NCBI RefSeq assembly: GCF_006175945.1
Contig: NZ_VAJL01000001.1
Span: 124,001-188,000, forward strand
Reading direction: 5' to 3'
Length of the DNA: 64,000 bases
Origin: Chryseobacterium mulctrae
Lineage (GTDB): Bacteria > Bacteroidota > Bacteroidia > Flavobacteriales > Weeksellaceae
The position numbers and the translations under genes are program-made. Positions 43,730 through 53,085 of the stretch are shown piece after piece (within the stretch, counting starts at the first letter, position 1; each line of letters starts with the position of its first letter). The notes under the pieces are model-generated. The model worked only from the letters and a program-made list of their open reading frames with translations, did not search any database and was not told the DNA's origin.

Positions 43730-46700
43730 TTAAAATTTAGCTTTTAATCCTAAGGTGAAGGTCATAGGAGGTTTTAAGACATTGTTTCCCAAATTGAAAT
43801 CAGGGTCGATTCCGCTTTTACTCTCTTGCCAAAGTATTCCGAGATTACTCACATTGGCATACATCTGAAGACTTTTAAGCGGTAAACCACGCCATTGCTT
43901 TTTACTGATCTCATATCCAAGATTGATGTACTGCAGACGGATATGGTCGCCTTTTTCAATCAGGGCAGCCGAACCTGCATAGAATGCATCCCTGTTGGAA
44001 TTCGTCTGATAGAGATTGGAAGGAACATTGGTAAAGGCTTCATCACCTGGTTTCTGCCATCTCTGCTCGTAATCGCTGTGACCATTCCATTCCCTGAATA
44101 AACTGGTGTAGTTAATGGACGGTTTTCTGAAATAATAACCCAGCTTATAAGTAATTCCAACATCAAGGCTTAGTTGCTTGTAAGCAAACGTGTTCGTGAA
44201 AGAACCGTAAACAGTTGGTACTGCTGAACCGAAATACTTTAGGTCTTTGACATCGCCACCCATTATATTAGCGTAATCCTTACTGACCTCTCCATTCAGA
44301 TAACCTCTTGGGTCACCTGTCTGAGGGTCAAGTCCTGCCCATTGATAACCGAACATCGAATACACAGGTAAGCCTTCAATTCCTGATATAGGAACAGAAG
44401 CAAGTACGAAGTTCCTTGCCATAGTACTGCTCGGATAATACTTCGTCACTTTATCTTTGTAGGTACTGAAATTAAGTGTTGTAAGCCATCTGAATGATTT
44501 GTTGATATTGATGGTCTTGAGTTCCACATCAACACCTTTTCCTTCTATTCCTGCAACATTCCATACAAGACTGCTTAGTCCAATGGTGTAATCCAGTGGA
44601 ACCTGTCCGAAAAGATTTTCTCCTTTTTTCTGGAAATACTCCACTGAACCTGAAATTCGGTTGTTTTTGGTTGCAAAATCCAATCCTGCATTGATCATTC
44701 TGACCGTTTCCCAACGAAGCTGGGGATTGTAGTAATTGTCAAATCTCGCCATCTGCTCCTGCGTGTATGTTGAAACACCGAGCAATGCCATTGTTGTTAC
44801 AGCCACCATTGCAGGATTGATATTCCCATTGAAACCATAAGAACCTCTCAATTTCAGATCAGGAAGCCAGCTCACAGAATAGAACTTTTCATTGCCTACA
44901 TTCCAAGATAGACCTGCCGACCAGAAAGGATTCCATTGGTCATTGGTCTTCAGCCCGAACAAGTTGCTGGCATCACGACGGGCACTTCCCGATATGGTAT
45001 ATCGGTTATCAAATGTGTAGGCTGCATTGGCATAGACCGAAACAAAACGATTGGTTGATTCCCTCAAAGAATTCAGATTATCGATAAAAGCTGTACCTCC
45101 TGCAATGATCGGGAATCTCTTGCTGAGGTCGACCGTTCCAAAGGAAAGGTTATTCGAGTCGTAGCCATAATAACGGTTATTGCTCGACTGTGAATTGGAA
45201 TCTCTTACCTCACTTCCCAAAATAGCTGAAACCTGATGGTTACCAAAACTTCTGTTAAAGTTGAGCTGTCCTCTGAAGTTGTTAATTAACAATTGCGAGT
45301 TGGTCTTATCTATTATTGCTCCTTTGGGTACATTGTAGGTCAGACTGCCATTGGAATTAATGACCGTGAACCTGTTTACATAATCTCTTACAAAGTAACT
45401 TCCTTCATCATAAAGGGTATTGGAAAGTCCAGTAGTTCTTTGATACTGATATTTTATATCAACATCCAATCCTTTCAACAGTTTGTAATTCAATCCTGCG
45501 TTGAGAATGATTTCCGAACTTCTGCTTTTAGCAGTATTGTGCTCCCAATCGGTAAGCGGATAATAATTCCAGTCCAGTAATTTTCCGTTTCCTAATGCTG
45601 ATTTATAACCCTGCTCATAAGATTTTGAAACTGCCAACGGATTTCCGAATGCATCTGCCATTTCCATATAGGGAACAGCGTTGGTTTTCATAATAATGCT
45701 TCCAAAAGCACTGCGTCCGCTTTGGGTCGCTGAATGAGTGAAAAAGATTCCTGTGTTCAAAGTAAGGTTCTTCAGTGGTTGCCAGGTATTGTGAAAACGA
45801 AGGTTCACACGCTCGTATTTTTCACCAAGATTTCCCGTATTGTCATCATATCCCAAAGATGATGTCCAAGAAAATTGAGGAGCTCCGCCTGCCATACTTA
45901 GCGAATACTGTCTGTTCTCCAAAGGCTGATACATATACTTTTTGTATTGGTCACGGGAGTCAATCGTCTTTAGGCGTTCTATTTCGTTTCTTACATATTC
46001 GGATGAAAGCAGTCCTTTCTTTTCTTTATTCAAAAGGTCAACCACAGGAGATAATACAGGATGACTTGTGGAATTAATATCTGTATTGTAGAAATTCTTC
46101 TTGAACATTTCCTGTTCGACATCGATGTAGTCTGCACTTGACATTGTTTTCAGATAATTGAAATCAGGCTTTGGACTCGTCATTAAATAAGTATTGAAAT
46201 TGACGGTCACAGGCTGGTTGTACTTTGCTGTTTTGGTTGTAATGACAATCACACCGTTAGCCGCCCTTGCTCCCCAGATACTCGATGCGGCGGCATCTTT
46301 AAGAACGGTAATGCTTTCAACAATGTTGGGATCAATATTGCTGATGTCCCCGTCATAAGGAAAATTGTCTACTACAATCAAAGGCGATTTAGGTCCCTGA
46401 ATGGTACTTAGACCTCTGACCATAATTTGTGAGCCTCCTTGGGAAGTACCTTTATTAATAACAATTCCGTTGGCTGTCGCAGCTAAACGGTCAAGAATAT
46501 TGGTGGAAACCTGTGTATTCAGGGCTGCATTACTCACCGATGAAAAAGAACCTGTGGAACGTTCTTTAGGGATTTTCTGATAACCTGTCGTGAGTACTAC
46601 CTCATCTATTTGGGCTATCTTTTCGGATAGATTAATTTTTAATGGTTCTTTCAAAGGAAGCTCCAAAAAAATGACCTGCTCTTCATAGCCTTTACCGATA

Positions 46701-46909
46701 ATAACAAGATTGATTTTTTTGTAATTGGTACTAAGACTGAAGTTTCCATATCTGTCCGTAGTAGTTACGGTTTTTGAGTTCTGTATGGTGATTGTTGCTC
46801 CTCTTACAGGTAATCGGGTTTTTTCGTCGATAACGCTTCCTGTAAACATCTGCTGTGCCATTATAGGCACGCAATAGCATAGGACGGGAAGCACTAATAA
46901 TTTCTTCAT
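43730..46909 (-). CDS. SusC/RagA-family TonB-linked outer-membrane transporter
   Basis: A 1059-residue TonB-dependent channel. After the signal peptide (cleavage near PIMAQQ) comes a carboxypeptidase-D regulatory-like beta-sandwich (about 22-100; FTGSVIDEKTRLPVRGATI). A plug domain follows with VRGLSTIQGPKSPLIVVDNF and the SusC mark LKDAAASSIWGARAANGVIV, then a 22-strand barrel ending in Phe (GLKAKF). With the SusD lipoprotein it imports oligomers such as glycans or peptides. No glycoside hydrolase or sensor is nearby; the neighbour is a TlpA-type redox protein, which points to a peptide- or redox-linked ligand rather than a polysaccharide. Confidence 0.93.
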   Translation of the reverse strand: MKKLLVLPVLCYCVPIMAQQMFTGSVIDEKTRLPVRGATITIQNSKTVTTTDRYGNFSLSTNYKKINLVIIGKGYEEQVIFLELPLKEPLKINLSEKIAQIDEVVLTTGYQKIPKERSTGSFSSVSNAALNTQVSTNILDRLAATANGIVINKGTSQGGSQIMVRGLSTIQGPKSPLIVVDNFPYDGDISNIDPNIVESITVLKDAAASSIWGARAANGVIVITTKTAKYNQPVTVNFNTYLMTSPKPDFNYLKTMSSADYIDVEQEMFKKNFYNTDINSTSHPVLSPVVDLLNKEKKGLLSSEYVRNEIERLKTIDSRDQYKKYMYQPLENRQYSLSMAGGAPQFSWTSSLGYDDNTGNLGEKYERVNLRFHNTWQPLKNLTLNTGIFFTHSATQSGRSAFGSIIMKTNAVPYMEMADAFGNPLAVSKSYEQGYKSALGNGKLLDWNYYPLTDWEHNTAKSRSSEIILNAGLNYKLLKGLDVDIKYQYQRTTGLSNTLYDEGSYFVRDYVNRFTVINSNGSLTYNVPKGAIIDKTNSQLLINNFRGQLNFNRSFGNHQVSAILGSEVRDSNSQSSNNRYYGYDSNNLSFGTVDLSKRFPIIAGGTAFIDNLNSLRESTNRFVSVYANAAYTFDNRYTISGSARRDASNLFGLKTNDQWNPFWSAGLSWNVGNEKFYSVSWLPDLKLRGSYGFNGNINPAMVAVTTMALLGVSTYTQEQMARFDNYYNPQLRWETVRMINAGLDFATKNNRISGSVEYFQKKGENLFGQVPLDYTIGLSSLVWNVAGIEGKGVDVELKTININKSFRWLTTLNFSTYKDKVTKYYPSSTMARNFVLASVPISGIEGLPVYSMFGYQWAGLDPQTGDPRGYLNGEVSKDYANIMGGDVKDLKYFGSAVPTVYGSFTNTFAYKQLSLDVGITYKLGYYFRKPSINYTSLFREWNGHSDYEQRWQKPGDEAFTNVPSNLYQTNSNRDAFYAGSAALIEKGDHIRLQYINLGYEISKKQWRGLPLKSLQMYANVSNLGILWQESKSGIDPDFNLGNNVLKPPMTFTLGLKAKF

Positions 46910-46975
46910 AGTCTGATATAGTTTTGTGTTAATGTAAATTCAATGATTTTTCAAGCGGTGGAATGTTTATTTCCG

Positions 46976-48268
46976 CTAGTCTTTGATGACCATCATCAAA
47001 ACCTGACGCTCTTGAGGTATCAGGTCAAGGTCGTATTTCCGAAGCTCTTTTTTTAAGGTGGCAATATCTTTGACTCCCGAAACTTCCAAATCAACATTGC
47101 CCTTGTATCCTGTCTCATCGATAAACAATTCCCTGATGGGAATTTCACCGTTAAGCATATTGACCATATTTTTAAGCGGTACATTTTTAAGGATGGATGG
47201 GGTTTGTGGAAAGGTGGAACGCTTTTCACCTCCTTTGGTTGCCAGCTTGTCTTTTGTGCTTGTTCTCACTAGAACAAAACATTTTACAGGTCTTTTCTCA
47301 AAAGTTACAGTATAACCTGAATAACGATTGAGATCTTCCAGCATATAATTGTAGAGATAATCAGATTTCTGTTCTGGGATAATGAACTCGTAGTTATAGA
47401 GATTGGTTCCATCATTTGAGCCGTCTGATTTTTCTATCGGCATTAGTTGTTCTGGTTGATTAACGTTGATAATTATCCTTTTTCCTGTGAAAGACATTTT
47501 ATCTTGCTGTTTGATAAGCTCATATCCTATAGGATAATATATACTCCATAAGGGAACATTGGTAAATTGTCTACCGTGGATTTTTCCTGATGCTGTTTTG
47601 CGATATGTTCCCCCTGCACCAATGTCAGGAATTTGTCCTTTAGCAAAAAATGAATAATTGAGGAGTTGAACATTTCTCTGACGCTCATAGTCTTCGGATA
47701 GCATCAATGGCCTTGCCCTGTCCATTTGGATAATGGTCTGAAGGGATGATTTATCACCGCTTAGCACTTCATTGATGGTTTGTTCAGTAAGCTGTCCTGC
47801 ATCAGTCGAATTGAATACTTTTCCGTCCTTGATCCATATGATAAACGGAACACCTGCATGTGGAAACAGGTCGTGAAGTTTCTTGTCATCGTAGGTAGAC
47901 AGCATATTATTATGCCTCTTCCCATTTGGAGAAGAGAAGAATTTTTCCAAAGCGGCTTTATCCTGGCTGCTTACCGGAAGTATTTTGATTTTATTTCCGA
48001 ACTTTTGTTGCAATGATTCAATTTTAGGAAGATTGATCAGGCAGGCACTGCACCATGTACTCCAAAAATCTATTAGGATTAATTTATTCTTATCCTCTGA
48101 AAGATCAATCGTTTTCTGAGGATGATTAACAACCTGTAAAGGTGTTGCCCAAAAACTTTCAGGAATGGGATCTCCAATTTTAAGAGACCTGTTCTGGGCA
48201 AGAGACGTGGTGGTTGCCACAAGTGTAAAAATAAGGGACAAAAGCCCCCTGCAAAAGATATTTTTCAT
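46976..48268 (-). CDS. TlpA-type thioredoxin fused to a DUF3738-like domain
   Basis: A 430-residue periplasmic protein with signal peptide (cleavage near SLAQ). The thioredoxin-like domain (about 25-165) has the redox motif FWSTWCSACLINLPKIE and VPFIIWIKDGK. The C-terminal part (about 330-430) ends with LFIDETGYKGNVDLEVSG and LKKELRKYDLDLIPQERQVL, the pattern of DUF3738 (TIGR03435). ATG 48268 is chosen because the 15 residues encoded from 48313 precede a normal MKNIF signal peptide. It lies 66 bases upstream of the SusC gene and is likely co-transcribed. Confidence 0.85.
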   Translation of the reverse strand: MKNIFCRGLLSLIFTLVATTTSLAQNRSLKIGDPIPESFWATPLQVVNHPQKTIDLSEDKNKLILIDFWSTWCSACLINLPKIESLQQKFGNKIKILPVSSQDKAALEKFFSSPNGKRHNNMLSTYDDKKLHDLFPHAGVPFIIWIKDGKVFNSTDAGQLTEQTINEVLSGDKSSLQTIIQMDRARPLMLSEDYERQRNVQLLNYSFFAKGQIPDIGAGGTYRKTASGKIHGRQFTNVPLWSIYYPIGYELIKQQDKMSFTGKRIIINVNQPEQLMPIEKSDGSNDGTNLYNYEFIIPEQKSDYLYNYMLEDLNRYSGYTVTFEKRPVKCFVLVRTSTKDKLATKGGEKRSTFPQTPSILKNVPLKNMVNMLNGEIPIRELFIDETGYKGNVDLEVSGVKDIATLKKELRKYDLDLIPQERQVLMMVIKD

Positions 48269-48469
48269 ACTTTTGTTAAGGTTTAATTTGTTAAACTTTG
48301 CTCTTTCCTGCACTGTGTAAATTCCAAGATACTATTGTGCAGAAAGGGCTTTTTAGGTCTTTGTGTTTGATTAATTTTTACTGTCTGTTTTGTACTTTAA
48401 TTGTTTAAAAGACCTTTCGGGAGGAAGTTTTACCAGTGCAGAAAACTCCCCACCCATCAAGGTCAAAAA

Positions 48470-48562
48470 TTAATATGAATGAAAATTAACGTCTCGTGTA
48501 AGCTGTGAAGCCGCAATAGATTGTGCACCTATTGTAAGTGTCATTTTTAAAAGTGAAAACAT
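48470..48562 (-). CDS. Possible 30-residue secreted peptide
   Basis: An ORF on the same strand as TlpA-SusC-SusD, about 200 bases upstream. It reads MFSLLKMTLTIGAQSIAAS then QLTRDVNFHSY. The first part resembles a short signal peptide with an AAS/Q cleavage, leaving an 11-residue peptide with N-terminal Gln. Start and stop are clear, but no ribosome-binding feature decides the matter. It could be chance. Confidence 0.3.
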   Translation of the reverse strand: MFSLLKMTLTIGAQSIAASQLTRDVNFHSY

Positions 48563-48925
48563 TTTATTGAAATATAAAAACAACCATAACCGTCTGAATT
48601 ATACAGACCGTTTACTTTTTTGTTTTCAGTAATAAATTCCCTTCGTGCTGAAAAATAATTTGGAAAATTAAAAGAAAGCGAGTACTTTTAAGGTGTGAGT
48701 TTAAAGCGTAGTCTGGCTTTCCTTTTACAATTAAAGGAATTTCGGAATGTGTCAATAATAAGTAAGTGATGCCAACCAAGCATTTTATAGGCAAATCTGG
48801 CATATAGCTATAATTTTTCCTGTTTTGCTAGCGGACTACTCCGGTGGGCAAATAAGAAGAATGGTTGAAAATGTCGTTCTCATAATATTTAGTTTCGATT
48901 GTATGGAACGAGTCTATGAAGGAAA

Positions 48926-49002
48926 GGGTGGAACCCTATCTTCCACTTTTATCGCGGTACGGCTAAGAACCTATGACGAAGTTTCCGATAGGGTGCCCAC
49001 CC
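48926..49002. repeat. Long-range inverted repeat GGGTGG-AACCCTATC / GATAGGGT-CCCACCC
   Basis: GGGTGGAACCCTATC (48926-48940) is matched in inverse, with one or two extra bases, by GATAGGGTGCCCACCC (48987-49002). The spacer is 46 bases. It could fold into a cruciform or mark the end of a mobile segment. Confidence 0.45.
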
Positions 49003-49198
49003 CATAAAATGCAAAGTTACAAAATATGAGGTTGCGACAACCCTACTGGTCTTGCGTCATCTAAAAATTAGCCGTTTTCGATAACAAGACTCAAGTTAAT
49101 ATTGGTCGCTTATACTTTATGTATGTTGTATGACAAATGTAAATATTATAACTGATATATGCAAATAATAATTAATTAAATATAAAAATACATATAAA

Positions 49199-49708
49199 TT
49201 GAATAAATCTGATAAAAAAGCAAGATTAGTTTCTCCTGAATATAGAGGACAGATTGGCAAAAAACTAAAGCAGAGAAGAATTGAACTTAATTTCTCTATT
49301 AATGATATTGCTTTTATGACGGATATAACAGACAATACTGTTCTTAGCATTGAGAAAGGGATTACTACAAATATTGATTATTATGTAGAATATGCTAAGG
49401 CTGTCCATTATCCATTAGAAACTTTAGATGATTTTAAGATTAAATTAGTACCTCATAAAGCCCTTCCAGACGATAGGAAAGCAAAAGCAAATTTAACTGG
49501 TAAAATTCGAAAATGTATTGTACAATCTAGTTTTCTCAACACCGGTAAAACCGTAGCAGAAATTAAAGCAGAGCTGATTAATTTTAAGTTAATTGATGCT
49601 ACACAAGTTTCATCTACTGAAATTGCTGGAGTAATGCGCAACTTTGTTATTGATGGTATAGTTAAGATAGAAAATAAGGTGGGACGAAAGAATATTTATA
49701 TTAAATAA
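49199..49708 (+). CDS. XRE-family regulator with C-terminal winged-helix-like domain
   Basis: A 169-residue DNA-binding protein. The HTH_3/XRE domain covers about 15-70: IGKKLKQRRIELNFSINDIA, then TDNTVLSIEKGITTNIDYYV. The C-terminal half (about 90-169) has basic and helical segments (GKIRKCIVQSSFL, MRNFVIDGIVKIENKVGRKN) like a second winged helix. The only plausible start is TTG 49199, as no ATG is in place. It has its own terminator (49783-49804). It may control the reverse-transcriptase locus through the repeated CCGTAATT motifs. Confidence 0.75.
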   Translation: MNKSDKKARLVSPEYRGQIGKKLKQRRIELNFSINDIAFMTDITDNTVLSIEKGITTNIDYYVEYAKAVHYPLETLDDFKIKLVPHKALPDDRKAKANLTGKIRKCIVQSSFLNTGKTVAEIKAELINFKLIDATQVSSTEIAGVMRNFVIDGIVKIENKVGRKNIYIK

Positions 49709-49782
49709 TTAATCTCTATTGTATGTTTGCAGATCTTAATCTAACGAATTTGAAAAATAGAATAGTATAAATCTTTCAGATT

Positions 49783-49816
49783 AATCCTGACGAGAGTTGG
49801 GATTTTTTGTTTTTTA
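49783..49816 (+). terminator. Rho-independent terminator of the XRE regulator gene
   Basis: A 9-bp stem (AATCCTGAC/GTTGGGATT, two G-T pairs) closes a GAGA tetraloop at 49783-49804 and is followed by TTTTTTGTTTTTT. This is a well-formed terminator and separates the regulator from the next genes. Confidence 0.85.
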
Positions 49817-49902
49817 AGAGTTGAAGAAATTTATATATAGTGATGAGAATTCAGTAAAAATACTGAATAATAGTTTTGATTAGCTTTTTATTTTTGTTAT
49901 TT

Positions 49903-49920
49903 ACGGAAAACCGTAATTGT
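49903..49920. promoter_or_regulatory. ACGGAAAACCGTAATTGT motif, candidate operator of the RT locus
   Basis: ACGGAAAACCGT is an interrupted palindrome. The part GGAAAACCGTAA recurs inverted at 54329-54340 after the nitrilase gene, and ACCGTAATTGT recurs at 50840-50850 before the RT gene. The three sites bracket the three-gene block. Confidence 0.45.
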
Positions 49921-50006
49921 ATAAATAAAAAAAGAATTATGTTTGAATTTTAGCTGTAATTTCATAAGAAAATATTAAAATAAAATCTCAAAACGCCAAA
50001 ATAATC

Positions 50007-50699
50007 ATGGAAAAAATCAGAATTAAGGAATTAGTTGAATTTAGAACAAAAAGCTCTGATAAATCAAAACGGAATTTCGCATTAAAACTGAAAACGAGGA
50101 AAGTAAAGGAAAAAAAAGATGATGATAAAAATGGTGGAGGAAATTATTGGAGTATTAGTAACAGTTCTATTTATAATACTTTTAAAAATGGTGTAGATGA
50201 ATATTATGATGAGAAAATTAAAGATATATTAGATAGACAAAAAAATACAGACAGTAAGAGGGATAAAGTAATGTATCAAAGAAACTTGGATATATTGAAA
50301 AGTTTTAAAGAATTTGATATCTTAAATTTAAGACCAACTAATATAACTAAATTTGAGACTATCCATAAATCTGTGAAAATAATTACTATAATGAACTTTC
50401 CAATTTATATTAATCCTGACTTAGTATTTCATTTTGAAGAAAATGGGAAAGAATTTGTTGGAGCATTATTATTATTAGTACCACAATTAAATGGTTTTAC
50501 AAAAGCTAATTTCGGTATTTTTTGTGAAGTGTTATACACATTCTTAAATAAACATTATTCAGACAATTATCAAATTTCAGAGGAATACTGTATTGCAATA
50601 GATACTTTTAATGCATCAAAAATTTCTTATATAGACCTGATTAATAAGAAAGCACCATCTCTCTTAAAATCTACTTTAGATGAAATTAAAAAACTATAA
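50007..50699 (+). CDS. Unknown 230-residue protein upstream of the reverse transcriptase
   Basis: No family recognised. The N-terminus (1-55) is strongly basic (LKLKTRKVKEKKDDDKN) with a Gly-rich GGGNYWSISNS. A helical middle follows, then a mixed alpha/beta C-terminal part with NPDLVFHFEENGKEFVGALL. That PD...(E)...G pattern faintly recalls the core of PD-(D/E)XK nucleases, but the essential Lys is not placed convincingly. Very AT-rich, like the RT and nitrilase genes. It stands 263 bases before the RT, on the same strand, and shares the CCGTAATT motif upstream. Confidence 0.6.
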   Translation: MEKIRIKELVEFRTKSSDKSKRNFALKLKTRKVKEKKDDDKNGGGNYWSISNSSIYNTFKNGVDEYYDEKIKDILDRQKNTDSKRDKVMYQRNLDILKSFKEFDILNLRPTNITKFETIHKSVKIITIMNFPIYINPDLVFHFEENGKEFVGALLLLVPQLNGFTKANFGIFCEVLYTFLNKHYSDNYQISEEYCIAIDTFNASKISYIDLINKKAPSLLKSTLDEIKKL

Positions 50700-50839
50700 A
50701 CTCTTCCAGCACTATGCCTATAGTTAAAAAATTAGTCATCATAAAGTATAGCTAGATTAGGAATGAAAAATCATGAATATGGTAGAGATTTATTATGAGT
50801 AATATTTATAATTTGTTGCTGAATTAAATTAAAATACTG

Positions 50840-50913
50840 AACCGTAATTGTCGTGTTTTTATTGTTGTGTTCACTGGAATCCGTAATTTGAATTAAAGTT
50901 CTTTATATATTTG
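50840..50913 (+). promoter_or_regulatory. Control region of the RT-nitrilase operon
   Basis: ACCGTAATTGT (50840-50850) and CCGTAATTTG (50881-50890) repeat the motif found at 49910-49920. TATATTTG at 50906-50913 is a good -7 box about 50 bases before the RT start. The spacing from TTTG (50887-50890) to it is only 15 bases. The gap 50700-50961 could also hold a small RNA, as in some other reverse-transcriptase defence systems, but no clear fold is evident. Confidence 0.45.
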
Positions 50914-50961
50914 ATATAGAAGTTGTTTAAAAATTTAAAATCCTAATAATTAATTACTAAA

Positions 50962-53085
50962 ATGAATTTAAACATAGATAAAATTAAGTTAGCATACAAC
51001 AAATTAAAAACATATGTATATTATGACAATACTGAATTATTCCTAAGAGAAAAACTTGTAGAATTCGAAACTGACACAGTAAAATCCAATTTTAATCTTA
51101 ATTGGGAAGTTTCTAAACTATACACAGCGGATGAAACAAAAAGCATATTTGATATTTTCACACATGAAGACAAAAGTATAGAAGAGAATTTAGATATTAA
51201 ATTCACAAAATTACTTAATGAATTAAATAATTTTAATGACAAAAGTGATTACTTCAAACATCTTTTTAATTCCATAACTGTTAATTATTTCCCAAAAAAA
51301 ATATATAATTCTAAACAAGATGAAAATTTTATTACTAATAAAAAACAATCAGATTCGTATAAATTAGAAAAGATTACCGCATTTATTAATATTCCGATTG
51401 AACTACATATCATATCAATTATTTGGATAAATGAGTTTGGATTTAGGTTTGATACAGAGTTATTAAAAGAATGTAAGGGTAATCGATTAATCTTAAATAA
51501 AGAAAAAACTGATGTAGTTAAAAACTCATCTCTATTTAAACCATATTTTACCCAATATCAAAAATGGAGAGATGAATCGATAATTGTTGCTCAAAATCTG
51601 CTAAAAGATGAAAAGAATGCTTTATTTATTAATTTAGATATTAAAGATTACTTCCATTCTTGCCGTGTAGATCTAAACACATACTTTGATGTAACTAATG
51701 AGAAGCTAAATTGTATAAATTATATTTTAAGAAAAATACATGTTATTTATTCTGATTTAATTGCTAAAAAACATAAATTCCCACATGACTTCTCTTCTGA
51801 ATTGGAAAATAAATCACTATTACCTATAGGATTATTATCATCATATGTAATTGCAAATCATTATCTAAATGATTTTGATAAAATTGTAACTAATAAGTTT
51901 AAACCAGCATATTATGGTAGATACGTTGATGATATATTAATTGTCCTTTCTGAACCAAATATAGAAGATTATCCAAAAGGTATCTATGAAAAATATTCTT
52001 TTGATTTTGATGAATACAAAGTTAAGATCTTAAATGAAATTGATAATAAGAACAAGATTTTTGAATTATCACGAGTTGATAAATATCTATTACAAACACT
52101 TTATCCACTATTCAAAATTATGCCTGGTGGAGATGGTAAAAATATTATCAAAATCGATCAATATGATAATTTAGTTTGTCAATCACAAAAAACATCCATG
52201 TATTATTTTGATTACAAAGAATCTGACCTAGTAATTGATAAATTAAAACAAGAATTAGATTTTAAGTCAAGTGAATTTAGAGATCTTCCTGATGACAATG
52301 AAGACTTAGGGGATTTTGATAAAAATGCATTTTATTTAAATTACACTGATTCTGAAGGTAAAGTAAGAACATTAAAAGATTATAAAGAAAACAGGTATGG
52401 CTTAACTGTCTATTTAACTAATAAAATTCTTGGAGCAATTAAACATAAAAAAAGTGTTTCTGATGACGAAATTAAGAAATTTTTGAAACTTTTTAATGGA
52501 GAAAATATAATTGAGTTTTATCGATTATGGGAAAAAATTTTCACATATTTATTAGTTAACAACAAACCTATTGAATACGTAGATTTTTATTTTAGATGTA
52601 TAGAAGAAATAAAAAAAATTGATTTACTAAAAGATAATTTTAAAAATACTAAAATCAAAAATCAATATATTATAAATACTTTAATTAAGTTTTTAGATAT
52701 TTCACATGAATTAGTTTTATCACTAAATCCAAATTTCTTAAAACAAAATAAAAAAGTTCTTAAAAACTTTGAATACAGAAGTAACAAATTAGAAAGTGAA
52801 TATATTGGTTTTTTCTTTAACGAAATAACACGTCCAGATTCATTTTGGACAATGAGATATCGAAAAACAAATATGCTAAGACATCACTACGTTTCTATAC
52901 CCTTATTAAATTATACTAAAGAAAGTTATACGACAACAATTAATCTATTAAGTTTAAATTTTAATGTAGAAAAATATACTATTGACGAAAATTTGTTATC
53001 AAATTCACCACGTCCAATTAAATTTTGGGAGTGCACAATATCACAGTTATTTACTGATTTAAAAGAAAAAAGCTATGAAAAATAA
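50962..53085 (+). CDS. Reverse transcriptase of the DRT/UG class 1 type (RT part of a split RT-nitrilase)
   Basis: A 707-residue protein with a reverse-transcriptase domain at about 140-420. Motif A is LFINLDIKDYFHS with Asp226. Motif B is LPIGLLSSYVIANHYL (287-302). Motif C is GRYVDDILIVLSEP with Asp323 and Asp324. QSQKTSMYYF (407-416) and SSEFR (436-440) follow, segments I associate with the UG1-like unknown-group RTs. The C-terminal 250 residues are alpha-helical and unassigned. All three catalytic Asp are present, so it should be active. The stop overlaps the nitrilase start by 11 bases. Group II intron RTs are ruled out by the missing maturase domain and intron RNA, retron RTs by length and context. 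Confidence 0.85.
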   Translation: MNLNIDKIKLAYNKLKTYVYYDNTELFLREKLVEFETDTVKSNFNLNWEVSKLYTADETKSIFDIFTHEDKSIEENLDIKFTKLLNELNNFNDKSDYFKHLFNSITVNYFPKKIYNSKQDENFITNKKQSDSYKLEKITAFINIPIELHIISIIWINEFGFRFDTELLKECKGNRLILNKEKTDVVKNSSLFKPYFTQYQKWRDESIIVAQNLLKDEKNALFINLDIKDYFHSCRVDLNTYFDVTNEKLNCINYILRKIHVIYSDLIAKKHKFPHDFSSELENKSLLPIGLLSSYVIANHYLNDFDKIVTNKFKPAYYGRYVDDILIVLSEPNIEDYPKGIYEKYSFDFDEYKVKILNEIDNKNKIFELSRVDKYLLQTLYPLFKIMPGGDGKNIIKIDQYDNLVCQSQKTSMYYFDYKESDLVIDKLKQELDFKSSEFRDLPDDNEDLGDFDKNAFYLNYTDSEGKVRTLKDYKENRYGLTVYLTNKILGAIKHKKSVSDDEIKKFLKLFNGENIIEFYRLWEKIFTYLLVNNKPIEYVDFYFRCIEEIKKIDLLKDNFKNTKIKNQYIINTLIKFLDISHELVLSLNPNFLKQNKKVLKNFEYRSNKLESEYIGFFFNEITRPDSFWTMRYRKTNMLRHHYVSIPLLNYTKESYTTTINLLSLNFNVEKYTIDENLLSNSPRPIKFWECTISQLFTDLKEKSYEK

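Larger units (their letters stand above)
48314..49198. other. 885-base region without a firm gene inside the IS21-bounded segment
   Basis: It contains the upstream region of the TlpA gene, a 30-codon ORF (48470-48562, listed separately) and an inverted repeat (48926-49002). A plus-strand ORF at 48825-49007 overlaps the inverted repeat and could encode 60 residues, but it has no homology I can name. The change from moderately to very AT-rich sequence happens near 49050, so this region is probably a junction between two acquisitions. Confidence 0.5.

Noticed and set aside
42369..46909. Polysaccharide utilisation locus
   Set aside because: SusC and SusD are present, but no glycoside hydrolase, lyase, hybrid sensor or ECF sigma/anti-sigma pair is nearby.
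48825..49007. 60-codon plus-strand ORF before the XRE regulator
   Set aside because: It overlaps an inverted repeat, has no signal or domain I can name, and is not followed by a related gene. Kept only as part of the region description.
50962..53085. RT as part of a retron, group II intron or diversity-generating element
   Set aside because: It is too long for a retron RT with no msr/msd-like fold seen, lacks a maturase or HNH domain, and no template/variable repeat pair or target gene is visible.
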